Below are positions 33,898 through 42,652 of a stretch of 64,000 nucleotides of DNA, in pieces. The stretch is from NCBI GenBank assembly GCA_934754355.1, contig CAKVID010000006.1, positions 1 through 64,000 of the forward strand. Direction: 5' to 3'. This DNA is from an uncultured Clostridia bacterium (GTDB lineage: Bacteria > Bacillota > Clostridia > Christensenellales > UBA1242). A program made the position numbers and the translations under genes. Position 1 is the first letter of the stretch. Each line of letters opens with the position of its first letter. A model generated the notes under the pieces. The model did no database searches and was not told the origin of the DNA. It worked only from the letters and a program-made list of their open reading frames with translations.

Positions 33898-35175
33898 ATG
33901 AAATACGATATAAAAAAATTAGAAAATAAAAATCTTCAATTGAAGTTGGAACTAGACGCTAAAGAATGGGACGATTTGGTTGAAGAAGCATATAATAAAA
34001 ACAAAGGTAAATATAAAGTAGAAGGCTTTAGAGCAGGCAAAGCACCAAGAAAAATTATTGAGAAGATGTATGGTCCACATATTTTCTTTGAAGATGCTAT
34101 TGTTGAAGGCTTCAACAAACATTACACTGAAATTCTAGACAAAGATAAATCTATCGACCCTATTGATAGTCCAGATTTGAGTGTAGAGAAATTAGACGAT
34201 AGTGGTATTACAATTGTTGCTGAAATTCCAGTAAGACCAGAAGTTAAATTGGGTGCTTATACAGGACTTAAGATTAGTGTAGAACCTAAAGAAGTAACAG
34301 ATAAAGATGTAGAAGACGAATTGAAGAGAGTTCAAATACAAAATACAAGACTTGTTGAGAAAGATGGCACTATCGAGAATGGAGATGTTGCCAATATTGA
34401 TTTCAAGGGAAGTACTGATGGAGAATACTTTGAGGGTGGTTCTGCAGAGGGTTTTGATTTGGAAATTGGAAGCCATAGTTTCATAGATAACTTTGAGGAC
34501 CAATTAATTGGTCTTAAGGCTGGCGATAGCAAAGATGTAATGGTTAAATTTCCAGAAGATTATCAAGCAGAGAATTTGAAAGGCAAAGATGCTAAGTTTG
34601 AAGTAAAAGTTAATGCTGTTAAAGTTAAAGAATTGCCAGAAATCAATGACGAATTAGCAAGCAATGTTTCTGAATTTGAAACTCTTGAAGAATATAAGAA
34701 ACATATCAAAGAACACCTAGGCGAACACGCCAAAGAAGATGCTAAAGTTCAAACAGAGAACAAAATCATTGATGAAATCGTAAGAACAATGGAATGCGAT
34801 GTTCCAGAAATTATGATAAAGAGAGAACTTGATGCAATTATGCAAGATATGGAATATAGACTAATGTATCAAGGTGCTAATTTGGAAGCATACGCTAAGT
34901 ATTTGAATACAACTGTAGACAAACTTAGAGAAGAAAGACATGACGATGCTTTGAAGAGCGTTAAGATTAGACTTGCATTGCAAGAAATTCTTAAAAATGA
35001 GAAATTTGACGTAAATGATGAAGATGTAAATAAATATATCGAAAATATTGCAAAAAGAGTAAATAAATCGGTTGAAGAGTATAAAACTTCTCTTACTGAT
35101 GAAAGATTGAATTACATAAGAAACGAAATTCTTATGAATAAACTACTTGAATTTTTGGTTGAAAAGAATAAATAA
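33898..35175 (+). CDS. tig: Trigger factor (ribosome-bound chaperone and peptidyl-prolyl isomerase)
   Basis: 425 residues. The N-terminal ribosome-binding domain carries VEGFRAGKAPRKIIEKMYG (the family GFRxGxxP signature). The FKBP-type isomerase domain runs at about 155-245 (GDVANIDFKGSTDGEYFEGG, GLKAGDSKDVMVKFPEDY). A helical C-terminal arm follows. The ribosome binding site is AAGGAGAAATTTA. First gene of the tig-clpP-(clpX-engB) block, linking folding at the ribosome to ClpXP degradation. Confidence 0.96.
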   Translation: MKYDIKKLENKNLQLKLELDAKEWDDLVEEAYNKNKGKYKVEGFRAGKAPRKIIEKMYGPHIFFEDAIVEGFNKHYTEILDKDKSIDPIDSPDLSVEKLDDSGITIVAEIPVRPEVKLGAYTGLKISVEPKEVTDKDVEDELKRVQIQNTRLVEKDGTIENGDVANIDFKGSTDGEYFEGGSAEGFDLEIGSHSFIDNFEDQLIGLKAGDSKDVMVKFPEDYQAENLKGKDAKFEVKVNAVKVKELPEINDELASNVSEFETLEEYKKHIKEHLGEHAKEDAKVQTENKIIDEIVRTMECDVPEIMIKRELDAIMQDMEYRLMYQGANLEAYAKYLNTTVDKLREERHDDALKSVKIRLALQEILKNEKFDVNDEDVNKYIENIAKRVNKSVEEYKTSLTDERLNYIRNEILMNKLLEFLVEKNK

Positions 35176-35186
35176 TTGGAGATAAT

Positions 35187-35771
35187 ATGTTAATACCTTA
35201 TGTTGTTGACCAAACAAACTCTGGAGAAAGAAGTTACGATATTTATTCTAGACTTCTAGAAGATAGAATTGTATTTATTTCTGGCGAAATAGATGACGCT
35301 AGTGCTAATACAATTGTTGCTGAACTTATTTATTTGGAAGCAAAGAATCCTGAGAAAGATATATGTGTATATATAAATAGTCCGGGTGGCAGTGTTACTG
35401 CTGGAATGGCAATTTATGATACTATGAAGTATGTTAAATGTGATGTATCTACAATTTGTATTGGACTTGCTGCATCAATGGGTGCATTCTTGCTTGCTGC
35501 AGGAACTAAAGGTAAGAGATTTTGTCTGCCAAATAGTGAAGTAATGATACATCAACCTCTAGGCGGTGCACAAGGACAGGCAAGTGATATTGAAATTACT
35601 GCTAATCACATATTGAAAACTAAGAAGAAAATGACTGAAATGCTAGCAAAGAATTGCGGTCAGAGTATCAAGAAAGTTGAGAAAGATGTTGATAGAGATT
35701 ATTTTATGACAGCAGAAGAAGCAGTTGCTTATGGATTGGTGGATAAGGTTATCACTAGAGGTTCTAAGTAA
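35187..35771 (+). CDS. clpP: ATP-dependent Clp protease proteolytic subunit
   Basis: 194 residues. Serine protease subunit with the triad Ser97 (LAASMGAF), His122 (MIHQPLGG) and an Asp in the DVDRDYFM segment; INSPGGSVTAG is the oxyanion-hole region. Works with ClpX encoded just downstream, including degradation of tmRNA-tagged proteins. Starts 11 bases after tig. Confidence 0.97.
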   Translation: MLIPYVVDQTNSGERSYDIYSRLLEDRIVFISGEIDDASANTIVAELIYLEAKNPEKDICVYINSPGGSVTAGMAIYDTMKYVKCDVSTICIGLAASMGAFLLAAGTKGKRFCLPNSEVMIHQPLGGAQGQASDIEITANHILKTKKKMTEMLAKNCGQSIKKVEKDVDRDYFMTAEEAVAYGLVDKVITRGSK

Positions 35772-35785
35772 TTATTTGATTTTAT

Positions 35786-35824
35786 GTACTATGCAATTTT
35801 ATATTTACTTGCATAGTACTTTTT
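35786..35824 (+). terminator. Hairpin terminator or attenuator between clpP and clpX
   Basis: GTACTATGCAA / TTGCATAGTAC (11 bp perfect, 12-base loop) followed by TTTTTG. It could reduce read-through so that clpP is made in excess over clpX, or protect the clpP mRNA end. Confidence 0.75.
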
Positions 35825-35840
35825 GAATTAAAGGAGATAT

Positions 35841-37145
35841 ATGGATAAAGATTTAGACAAAATAATTATGGAATGTTCTTTTTGCGGGAGAAATCAATTA
35901 GAAACAAAGAATATGATAACCAGCCCAGATGGCTCTTCGTTTATTTGTGAAGATTGTGTGGCAATTTGTAGCGAAATGCTTGCTAAGACCAAAAGAGGCG
36001 TGGGTAATGCTAAAATTGCTCTTCCAACTCCAAGTGAATTGAAAAAAATGCTTGACGAATATGTTATTGGCCAAGACGAAGCAAAGAGAGTTCTATCTGT
36101 TGCTGTATATAATCATTATAAGAGAATTAACTATAATATAGACATGCAGAACTCCGATAAAGAAAATGAGGCATTGGATTTGGATAAGAGTAATGTCCTA
36201 CTTATTGGACCTACTGGAAGTGGTAAAACTATGCTTGCAAGAATACTTGCTAAAATACTAGAAGTGCCGTTTGCTACTGCTGATGCTACAACACTTACTG
36301 AGGCGGGCTATGTGGGCGAAGATGTAGAGAATGTTCTACTAAAACTAATTCAAAATGCCAATTACGATATTAAGAAAGCTGAACAAGGTATAATTTATAT
36401 TGATGAAATAGATAAAATTACTAGGAAATCGGAAAATCCTAGTATTACTAGAGATGTAAGTGGAGAAGGTGTACAACAAGCACTTCTTAAAATTATTGAG
36501 AGTACTGTGGCTAATGTTCCTCCTCAAGGCGGAAGAAAACACCCTCAACAAGAATTATTGCAAATAGATACTAAGAATATTTTATTTATTTGTGGTGGTG
36601 CTTTCGTTGGACTAGACAAAATCATTGAGAAGAGATTTAATAAATCATCACTTGGCTTCAATAGTGATATAGAAGTAACTGAGAAGAAAACAAGCGAATT
36701 AATCAAAGAAATTCAGCCACAAGATTTAATCAAATTTGGCTTAATCCCCGAATTTGTAGGAAGACTACCTATAGTTGTAGGACTTGATGAATTGACTGAA
36801 GACGCATTGGTTAAGATAATGACAGAGCCTAAGAATGCTATTGTTAAGCAGTATAAGACAATGTTCAAACTTGATGGAGTAGAATTGAACATAGAGAGCG
36901 AAGCGGTAAGGGCGGTAGCAAAGAAAGCAATGAAATTGAAGACTGGTGCAAGAGGCCTTAGAACTATTATGGAAGACATAATGTTGGACATAATGTTTGC
37001 AACACCAGATGATAGAACAATATCTAAAATAACTGTTACTAAAGATACTGTTAACGGTGGTACACCAATTATTGAACACAAGAAAATTGAAACCAAAAAA
37101 GGCGATAATATTTCAGAAGATAAGATAAACGAAAAAACGGCATAA
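35841..37145 (+). CDS. clpX: Clp protease ATP-binding subunit ClpX
   Basis: 434 residues. The N-terminal Cys4 zinc finger (CSFCGRNQ ... CEDCV) binds substrates and adaptors. The AAA+ core has Walker A GPTGSGKT, Walker B IIYIDEIDKI, the pore loop GYVGEDVE and sensor 2 GARGLRTIME. The ClpP-docking loop lies in the LGFNSD stretch near 270. Unfolds tagged proteins and feeds ClpP. Ribosome binding site AAAGGAGATAT. Confidence 0.97.
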   Translation: MDKDLDKIIMECSFCGRNQLETKNMITSPDGSSFICEDCVAICSEMLAKTKRGVGNAKIALPTPSELKKMLDEYVIGQDEAKRVLSVAVYNHYKRINYNIDMQNSDKENEALDLDKSNVLLIGPTGSGKTMLARILAKILEVPFATADATTLTEAGYVGEDVENVLLKLIQNANYDIKKAEQGIIYIDEIDKITRKSENPSITRDVSGEGVQQALLKIIESTVANVPPQGGRKHPQQELLQIDTKNILFICGGAFVGLDKIIEKRFNKSSLGFNSDIEVTEKKTSELIKEIQPQDLIKFGLIPEFVGRLPIVVGLDELTEDALVKIMTEPKNAIVKQYKTMFKLDGVELNIESEAVRAVAKKAMKLKTGARGLRTIMEDIMLDIMFATPDDRTISKITVTKDTVNGGTPIIEHKKIETKKGDNISEDKINEKTA

Positions 37146-37172
37146 AGTTTTTTCGAGGGGGTATAAAAATAT

Positions 37173-37754
37173 ATGGAAATCAAGAGCGCAAAGTTTATTA
37201 CTAGTGCTACTAGTATTAATAAAAATATAGAAGAATATAAGTCAATTGCTTTCGTTGGTAGAAGTAATGTTGGCAAAAGTTCGCTTATTAATATGCTAGT
37301 ATGTAATTCTAAACTTTGCAAGACCAGTTCTACACCGGGAAGAACTAGGCTTATAAATTATTTTCTTATCAATGATGAAGTATATTTTGTAGATTTGCCC
37401 GGTTATGGCTATGCTAAGGCTAGCAAGGTAGAAGTGGATAGTTGGCAAGCAATGATAGAGCCTTTCTTGGTAGAGAATGAGAATTTGAAATGTGTATGTA
37501 TGCTAGTAGATAGCAGAATTGAACCAACTAATCAAGATAAACAAATGATGAAATTCTTGAATTACTATAGAATTCCTTTTATAATTATTGCTACTAAATG
37601 CGATAAATTTGGCAAAAGTCAAATAAAACCTCAAATGTTAAAAATAGCAAATTCACTGGGCGTTGGCAAAGATAATGTATTGCCAAGTTCTAGTGATACA
37701 AAGTATGGCAGACTAGAAATTCTAGCCAAACTTGACCAATTCCTAAATTATTAA
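37173..37754 (+). CDS. engB: Ribosome biogenesis GTP-binding protein EngB (YsxC/YihA)
   Basis: 193 residues, a small essential GTPase for 50S assembly. G1 is GRSNVGKSS, G2 is in TPGRTRLIN, G3 is DLPGYGYA, G4 is TKCDK and G5 is around SSSDT. The ribosome binding site is TCGAGGGGGT. Its position after clpX follows the Bacillus order, but the lon gene usually in between is absent. Confidence 0.96.
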   Translation: MEIKSAKFITSATSINKNIEEYKSIAFVGRSNVGKSSLINMLVCNSKLCKTSSTPGRTRLINYFLINDEVYFVDLPGYGYAKASKVEVDSWQAMIEPFLVENENLKCVCMLVDSRIEPTNQDKQMMKFLNYYRIPFIIIATKCDKFGKSQIKPQMLKIANSLGVGKDNVLPSSSDTKYGRLEILAKLDQFLNY

Positions 37755-37958
37755 TTGATAATAAATTAAATACATCAAAATAAATAATGTTATTTCTTAT
37801 AGCTCAAAATGGGCTACAAATATTGTATTTAATTGGGGTTATAGATTGAGATATTGTGCAGGGATTGAGTTAGCAGAATTTGCTATTAGGCACATGTAAA
37901 TTTACTAAAAATTTAATATTTTTTGTAACATATTAGATAAAAATGACATATATATTAC

Positions 37959-37966
37959 CATACAAT
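37959..37966 (+). promoter_or_regulatory. Sigma-E-like -10 element
   Basis: CATACAAT matches the sigma-E -10 consensus (CATACANT) 18 bases before the start of a coat-like gene, with AAGGAGGT in between. A matching -35 at the right distance (ATAAAAA region) is weak, so mother-cell expression is a hypothesis. Confidence 0.45.
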
Positions 37967-37984
37967 CTTTTAAGGAGGTAAATT

Positions 37985-38659
37985 ATGTCGTTTTTTTCCG
38001 GAAATAGACAAGGTTGTAACCCAGGGCCAATAACTGGCAATCCTTTACAAGGATTATGTGAAAAAGCTTGTATTCAAACAAGAAAAGTTTTTGATGCTTG
38101 TATGAAACAAATTCAGATGGACGGAACTTCGGTAACTCTAACTAATCAAGTGCCTCAAAATCCTACTGCGCCATTAACATTTGTGGGGTGTTCTACACAA
38201 ACACAAGATGTTACAATAAATAATTTGGTGGTAGATAGATTTGAAGATAAGCCATGCTTTGCCAGAGTTACAGGGAATGTAAGTATTCCAATTGTGGTAA
38301 GTTATACTGATTCGACAGGTGTAGCGGGGAGTGGTATTGGTATAATAACAATACCTATTGATGTTGTCTTGTATGTACCTCAACCATCAATTATTCCTTA
38401 TCAAGTAACGGCTTTTGCTAATGCTATTTGTTCGGGTGGTGCTTTTGTAGAAGGTTCTACCTTCACAATTAATCCATGTATTACACTAATCATCAGAGTA
38501 ATTGTTGATGCGGAACTACTAATTCCTACATACGGATATTGTCAAATTCCACCTTGCCAAGATTACACTCAAGATGTATGTAGTGGCTATTTTGACTTGC
38601 CTTTGTATCCTGCTCAACAACCAGTTAATCCACCAACTCAAATAAATATTAATAACTAA
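37985..38659 (+). CDS. Cysteine-rich spore coat-like protein (224 aa)
   Basis: Begins MSFFSGNRQGCNPGPITGNP, then GLCEKACIQTRKVFDACMKQ, a pattern I associate with spore-surface proteins of Clostridia. Around nine cysteines are spread along the chain. The middle (beta-rich IPIVVSYTD, IPIDVVLYVP) and the end (YPAQQPVNPPTQININN, Pro/Asn-rich) suit a structural coat component. No signal peptide, consistent with assembly from the mother-cell cytoplasm. An optimal ribosome binding site and a sigma-E-like -10 precede it. Function is inferred. Confidence 0.65.
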   Translation: MSFFSGNRQGCNPGPITGNPLQGLCEKACIQTRKVFDACMKQIQMDGTSVTLTNQVPQNPTAPLTFVGCSTQTQDVTINNLVVDRFEDKPCFARVTGNVSIPIVVSYTDSTGVAGSGIGIITIPIDVVLYVPQPSIIPYQVTAFANAICSGGAFVEGSTFTINPCITLIIRVIVDAELLIPTYGYCQIPPCQDYTQDVCSGYFDLPLYPAQQPVNPPTQININN

Positions 38660-38713
38660 TTTGTGGGTTTAATCTAGAACTTAGTACTAATTCTTTTTAG
38701 AAAAAGTTTATTG

Positions 38714-38747
38714 GCATATCAGATTATTTATTTGATATGCTTTTTTT
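38714..38747 (+). terminator. Terminator after coat-like gene
   Basis: GCATATCA / TTGATATGC with a 10-base loop, followed by TTTTTTT. Confidence 0.82.
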
Positions 38748-38769
38748 ATTGCTATTGGTGTGTAAATTC

Positions 38770-38798
38770 TTGTAAAACGGGCTATATTTTGTTAAAAT
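38770..38798 (+). promoter_or_regulatory. Promoter of the phosphoesterase gene
   Basis: TTGTAA (38770-38775), a 17-base spacer and TAAAAT (38793-38798), followed by TTAGGAGAAAAG before ATG 38816. Confidence 0.65.
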
Positions 38799-38815
38799 AT
38801 ACTTAGGAGAAAAGA

Positions 38816-39511
38816 ATGAAAGTATTTGCTATAAGTGATTTCCATTTAAGTATAAATAATCCTAAGCCTATGGATATTTTTGGTCCGTCTTGGGAGAATT
38901 ATCTAGATAAAATAATAACCGATTGGGAAGAGAGAGTAACTGATGAAGATATTGTATTAATTCCCGGAGATTTATCTTGGGCTATGAAATTTGAAGAAGC
39001 AAAGCCAGACCTAGACTTTATCTGTAATTTAAAAGGCAAGAAAGTAATACTTAAAGGCAACCATGATTATTGGTGGAGTAGTATTAGTGAACTTAGGGGA
39101 TATTTGTATAATAATACTTATGCTATTCAAAATGATGCGATTAAACTAGGTAATTATGTAATATGTGGCTCTAGAGGTTGGGTAGCAGAAGATAATGGCT
39201 TTAAGAGCGAGCAAGATGAGAAAATCTACAAAAGAGAACTGATAAGAATGGAATTGTCTCTAAAAAATGCAATGACTTTGAAGAGTGATGAAGATAAAGT
39301 TATTGTTATTACTCATTATCCGCCATTTAATTATAGGATGGAATATAATGAAATGATTGCGCTTTTTGAGAAATACAAAGTAAATTATGTGGTGTATGGA
39401 CACTTGCATAATGAAGATATCAAACAAAAATTGACTTTTGAAAGAAACGGGATAAAATATTATTTAACTTCTTGCGATTTGGTGGGAAATAAACTAATTA
39501 AAATTGAATAA
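38816..39511 (+). CDS. Calcineurin-like metallophosphoesterase
   Basis: 231 residues. The five metal-binding blocks are visible: ISDFHL, IPGDLSW, KGNHDYWW, VITHYPP and YGHLHNE. These ligate two metal ions in phosphodiesterases and phosphatases of this fold. The sequence resembles the bacterial YkuE/YmdB-neighbour type more than nucleases, but the substrate is unknown. Monocistronic. Confidence 0.9.
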   Translation: MKVFAISDFHLSINNPKPMDIFGPSWENYLDKIITDWEERVTDEDIVLIPGDLSWAMKFEEAKPDLDFICNLKGKKVILKGNHDYWWSSISELRGYLYNNTYAIQNDAIKLGNYVICGSRGWVAEDNGFKSEQDEKIYKRELIRMELSLKNAMTLKSDEDKVIVITHYPPFNYRMEYNEMIALFEKYKVNYVVYGHLHNEDIKQKLTFERNGIKYYLTSCDLVGNKLIKIE

Positions 39512-39550
39512 CTAAATTTTATGTTAATACTGAAGATGTTGACAACTTAG

Positions 39551-39590
39551 AAAAAAGACCGATGAAAATTAAATATCATCGGTCTTTTTT
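39551..39590. terminator. Bidirectional terminator phosphoesterase / fic
   Basis: AAAAAAGACCGATGA / TCATCGGTCTTTTTT between convergent genes. Confidence 0.9.
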
Positions 39591-39620
39591 CTATTCTAAT
39601 TGTATTTATAAATTCTAGAC

Positions 39621-40574
39621 TTATAATTCTTTTTCTTCATTTGATAAATTATTATCTAATGCTTTGTTTATGTAAAGATGTTCAGTTGCAAGCATTCTTT
39701 TGCTAAATAAATCGACAAGGTTGGTTACATCTCCTGTTTTAATTGCTTTATTGATTGCTGCACAATATTCGTCTCTATTCTTGGCTTTGATTGTAATTGT
39801 AGGATATCCATGTTTAACTAGTTCATAATTAGATAATAGTCTTGCAGTTCTACCATTACCATCTGCAAAAGGGTGAATACGGATAAATTCAGCATGGAAT
39901 ATTGCTGCTCTAATAATAGGGTGCAATCCTTCAGATTCATTATTGTACCAATTAAGTAGGTTTTCTAGTTCACTATCAACTTTTGCTCCGCTTGTTAAAC
40001 ACAAATCTACTCCATTAAGTCTAGCAATAGGACAGTAATATGCCGAACGATATCTACCATATTTTGTGCCTAATATATGACAATTAAGATGGTCGGCGAT
40101 AAATTCGGCAGTTAGAGGAATATTTTGATTTTTCCTACTTGCTCTATTTGCTCGTCTTGCTTCATTAATCATCTCACTAATTGCGGCGAAGTGACCAGTA
40201 GTTTCTATATAATGTTCTTCATTGGTATTTGGGTCAAAAACTAGGATATTAGTATTTCTTAAATAATTCAAGTATTCTTCTGGTAAATAACTATCATATG
40301 GCTCATCAGTTGGTATTTTGAAATCTGGCTCTTCCTTGGGCTTATCAAATCCAAAACTACTAGTAGAGTGTAAAACACGAATATCTGGTCTTTCTAAGAA
40401 TTCTTCGATATCTTTAAAGGTATCTATGCCTTCAATTCTGTCGCTTTGGGATACAAAGTCTAAGTCAATTATAGAATTTAATTCTTTTCTAAAAGTAGGT
40501 GGAATTTCAGATACTTTATCTTTTAGAGTATCTATCTCATTAAAATTTCTATATTTACAATCATATTCTTGCAT
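39621..40574 (-). CDS. Fic-domain protein, class II (self-inhibited) AMPylase-like
   Basis: About 317 residues. The catalytic loop is IHPFADGNGRTARLL (His234), complete for nucleotide transfer to hydroxyl side chains. Near the N-terminus SDRIEG (44-49) matches the inhibitory (S/T)xxxE(G/N) motif, whose Glu blocks ATP binding in class II Fic proteins. The central segment (HLNCHILGTKYGRYRS) matches the Fic N-terminal subdomain. The start ATG 40574 follows TGGAGATAATTGTT; the upstream ATG 40589 is part of the ribosome binding site. No antitoxin gene lies beside it. Targets are unknown. Confidence 0.92.
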   Translation of the reverse strand: MQEYDCKYRNFNEIDTLKDKVSEIPPTFRKELNSIIDLDFVSQSDRIEGIDTFKDIEEFLERPDIRVLHSTSSFGFDKPKEEPDFKIPTDEPYDSYLPEEYLNYLRNTNILVFDPNTNEEHYIETTGHFAAISEMINEARRANRASRKNQNIPLTAEFIADHLNCHILGTKYGRYRSAYYCPIARLNGVDLCLTSGAKVDSELENLLNWYNNESEGLHPIIRAAIFHAEFIRIHPFADGNGRTARLLSNYELVKHGYPTITIKAKNRDEYCAAINKAIKTGDVTNLVDLFSKRMLATEHLYINKALDNNLSNEEKEL

Positions 40575-41095
40575 AACAATTATCTCCATATATTTATTTA
40601 TATATTATATCACAAATATTGATAGCATTCAATACTAAATAAAATGTATTTTATACATTTTTGGTTTGCCAATCTGCATGCTTATATAAATGTTTGTATA
40701 TGAATTTTTATTAAATTTATACACAAATTCAAAATAGTTATAAAAATATAATTATGCATAAATATAAGTTTTGCATTAAAACATATGTTTTAGAAAATAT
40801 ATAATACTTATGTAAAATAGTCAATTTTTGCATATGAATGCAGAATTTTGGGTTATTCACAATGTGGATAACTTGTGATTATTTATGCAAAAATGTGTTT
40901 ATAATTTTGAAAAATGGCAGTAAAATATTTTGAAATATTCAACTTATAATGTATAATTATAAGCGTAAAGAGTTAAATTTATTTTTGCATTGTGAATTTT
41001 ACTTGTGAATACTCTTTGAAAAAAATGATTGTTTATGCATAGAATTTATGAGTGTGTTAATATATGTATAGGCAAGAATATGGAGTGATTAGTAA
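40575..41095. other. Long AT-rich gap before the division cluster
   Basis: About 520 bases without a gene; mraZ, normally first in this cluster, is absent. It has repeated TTATGCA/TGCATAA words (near 40751, 40882 and 41031), two DnaA-box-like sites, and candidate -10 elements such as TATAAT near 40945-40960. Confidence 0.5.
40853..40871. promoter_or_regulatory. Pair of inverted DnaA-box-like sites
   Basis: TTATTCACA (40853-40861) and TGTGGATAA (40863-40871, the complement of the consensus TTATCCACA) face each other one base apart. One matches the consensus perfectly. A regulatory role upstream of rsmH is possible; no dnaA or dnaN is near, so this is not shown to be oriC. Confidence 0.45.
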
Positions 41096-42043
41096 ATGGA
41101 AGAAACATTTGAAAATAATTTTAAACACACTCCAGTAATGCTTGATGAATGCTTGACCGCACTGAATATTAAATCTGACGGAATATATGTAGATGGAACT
41201 CTTGGTGGAGGCGGGCATAGTGGTGAAATACTCAAAAGGCTGACGACTGGAAAACTTATAGCATTTGATAAAGACCAAGATGCTCTAAATTCAACAAAAG
41301 TGAAATTACAGAAATACTCAGATAAGATTACTTATATCAAAGATGACTTCAAAAATATGTATGAAGATATAAATAATCTAGGTATAGGTGGTGTAGATGG
41401 CATACTTTTGGATTTAGGAGTAAGTAGTTATCAAATAGATACGGCGGACAGGGGATTTTCGTATAGATTTGATGCTAGACTAGATATGCGAATGGATAGA
41501 GACAATCCACTTAGCGCATATGAAGTAGTTAATACTTATTCTAAAGAGGACTTAATAAGAATACTTTATAATTATGGGGAAGAGAGTTTTTCTAAGCAAA
41601 TTGTGGCTAAAATTATAGAGGCAAGAGAAGAAAAACCTATTGAGACAACTGGTGAATTAACACGCTTGATAGAGAGTGCTATTCCAAAGAAATTTTGGAC
41701 ACGAGGCAGTGTTGCCAAGAAAACTTTTCAAGCAATAAGGATAGAAGTAAATAAAGAATTAGAGGGATTGGAAGATGCTATAAATAAAATGATAGACCTT
41801 CTTAATCCACAAGGAAGACTTGCAATTATTACATTTCATTCTCTAGAGGATAGAATTGTTAAAAATGTTTTCAAAGAACATTCAATTGATTGTATTTGTG
41901 ATAAAACACTTCCATTTTGTGTATGTAATCACAAATCAGATGTAATAATTGTAAATAAGAAACCAATTGAGGCAAGTGCAGAAGAATTAAAAAGAAATAG
42001 CAGAAGCAGTAGTGCTAAATTGAGAGTTTTGCAGAAAAAATGA
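41096..42043 (+). CDS. rsmH: 16S rRNA (cytosine1402-N4) methyltransferase
   Basis: 315 residues, formerly MraW. SAM-binding motifs DGTLGGGGHSGEIL and LIAFDKDQDAL, then LLDLGVSSYQID, RGFSYRFDARLDMRMD and the C-terminal FHSLEDRIVK are all present. Methylates C1402 in the decoding centre. First gene of the division/cell-wall cluster, with GGAGTG 11 bases before ATG 41096. Confidence 0.96.
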   Translation: MEETFENNFKHTPVMLDECLTALNIKSDGIYVDGTLGGGGHSGEILKRLTTGKLIAFDKDQDALNSTKVKLQKYSDKITYIKDDFKNMYEDINNLGIGGVDGILLDLGVSSYQIDTADRGFSYRFDARLDMRMDRDNPLSAYEVVNTYSKEDLIRILYNYGEESFSKQIVAKIIEAREEKPIETTGELTRLIESAIPKKFWTRGSVAKKTFQAIRIEVNKELEGLEDAINKMIDLLNPQGRLAIITFHSLEDRIVKNVFKEHSIDCICDKTLPFCVCNHKSDVIIVNKKPIEASAEELKRNSRSSSAKLRVLQKK

Positions 42044-42061
42044 TAAATGGAGGGAAAGAGT

Positions 42062-42646
42062 ATGAGTGCATATGGCAAAGTATCGTTTAATGATAGTGAT
42101 GTAGCAAGAGAAGTAGTTTCTAGTGATGCTACTCCAAATTCAGTGGTTGAAGAGCAAGTAAGTAAATTCGATAATAATTACGCAACTAACGAAAAATTGC
42201 AAGAATTATATAATGAATTTGACAAAATTACTCTTGACCAAGATAAATTAAAAGAATATACACAAATAAAGACTAATGCTGTGGCAAAGAAAGTGCCATT
42301 TAGATTGGCATTGACTATGGCTACTACATTGATAGTTACAGTACTTTTGATATTTTTGTGCGTATATAATATTTTTGTCATAAACGGAATGACTAGCAAC
42401 ATAAATTATTTGCAAGAAGAAGTTGTTTCGGCAGAGTATGACTTGACTAAGGCCCAGGGTTTGTACGATAATTTGACAAGTACTGATAATATTAAAAATG
42501 AATTAACTGATATGGAATATTCAGAAATACCTTCTTCAAATATAGTGGCTGTGAATGTTCCAGAGAGTGTGGAGGTTAAAGATTTACAAGGTCAGACCAA
42601 CTGGTTTGATGCTGTATGTAATTTTCTCAGCCGAATTTTCGGGTAG
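42062..42646 (+). CDS. ftsL: FtsL-like cell division protein
   Basis: 194 residues: a cytoplasmic region of about 80 residues, one span at about 88-108 (ALTMATTLIVTVLLIFLCVY) and an extracellular coiled coil (NINYLQEEVVSAEYDLTKAQ). The size, topology and place between rsmH and the division transpeptidase identify FtsL, although sequence conservation in this family is low. The start ATG 42062 follows GGAGGGAAAGAGT. Bridges DivIB and the PBP at the septum. Confidence 0.8.
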   Translation: MSAYGKVSFNDSDVAREVVSSDATPNSVVEEQVSKFDNNYATNEKLQELYNEFDKITLDQDKLKEYTQIKTNAVAKKVPFRLALTMATTLIVTVLLIFLCVYNIFVINGMTSNINYLQEEVVSAEYDLTKAQGLYDNLTSTDNIKNELTDMEYSEIPSSNIVAVNVPESVEVKDLQGQTNWFDAVCNFLSRIFG

Positions 42647-42652
42647 GGTAAA

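Noticed and set aside
36713..37321. 202-codon minus-strand frame over clpX/engB
   Set aside because: Shadow of two certain plus-strand genes; no ribosome binding site.
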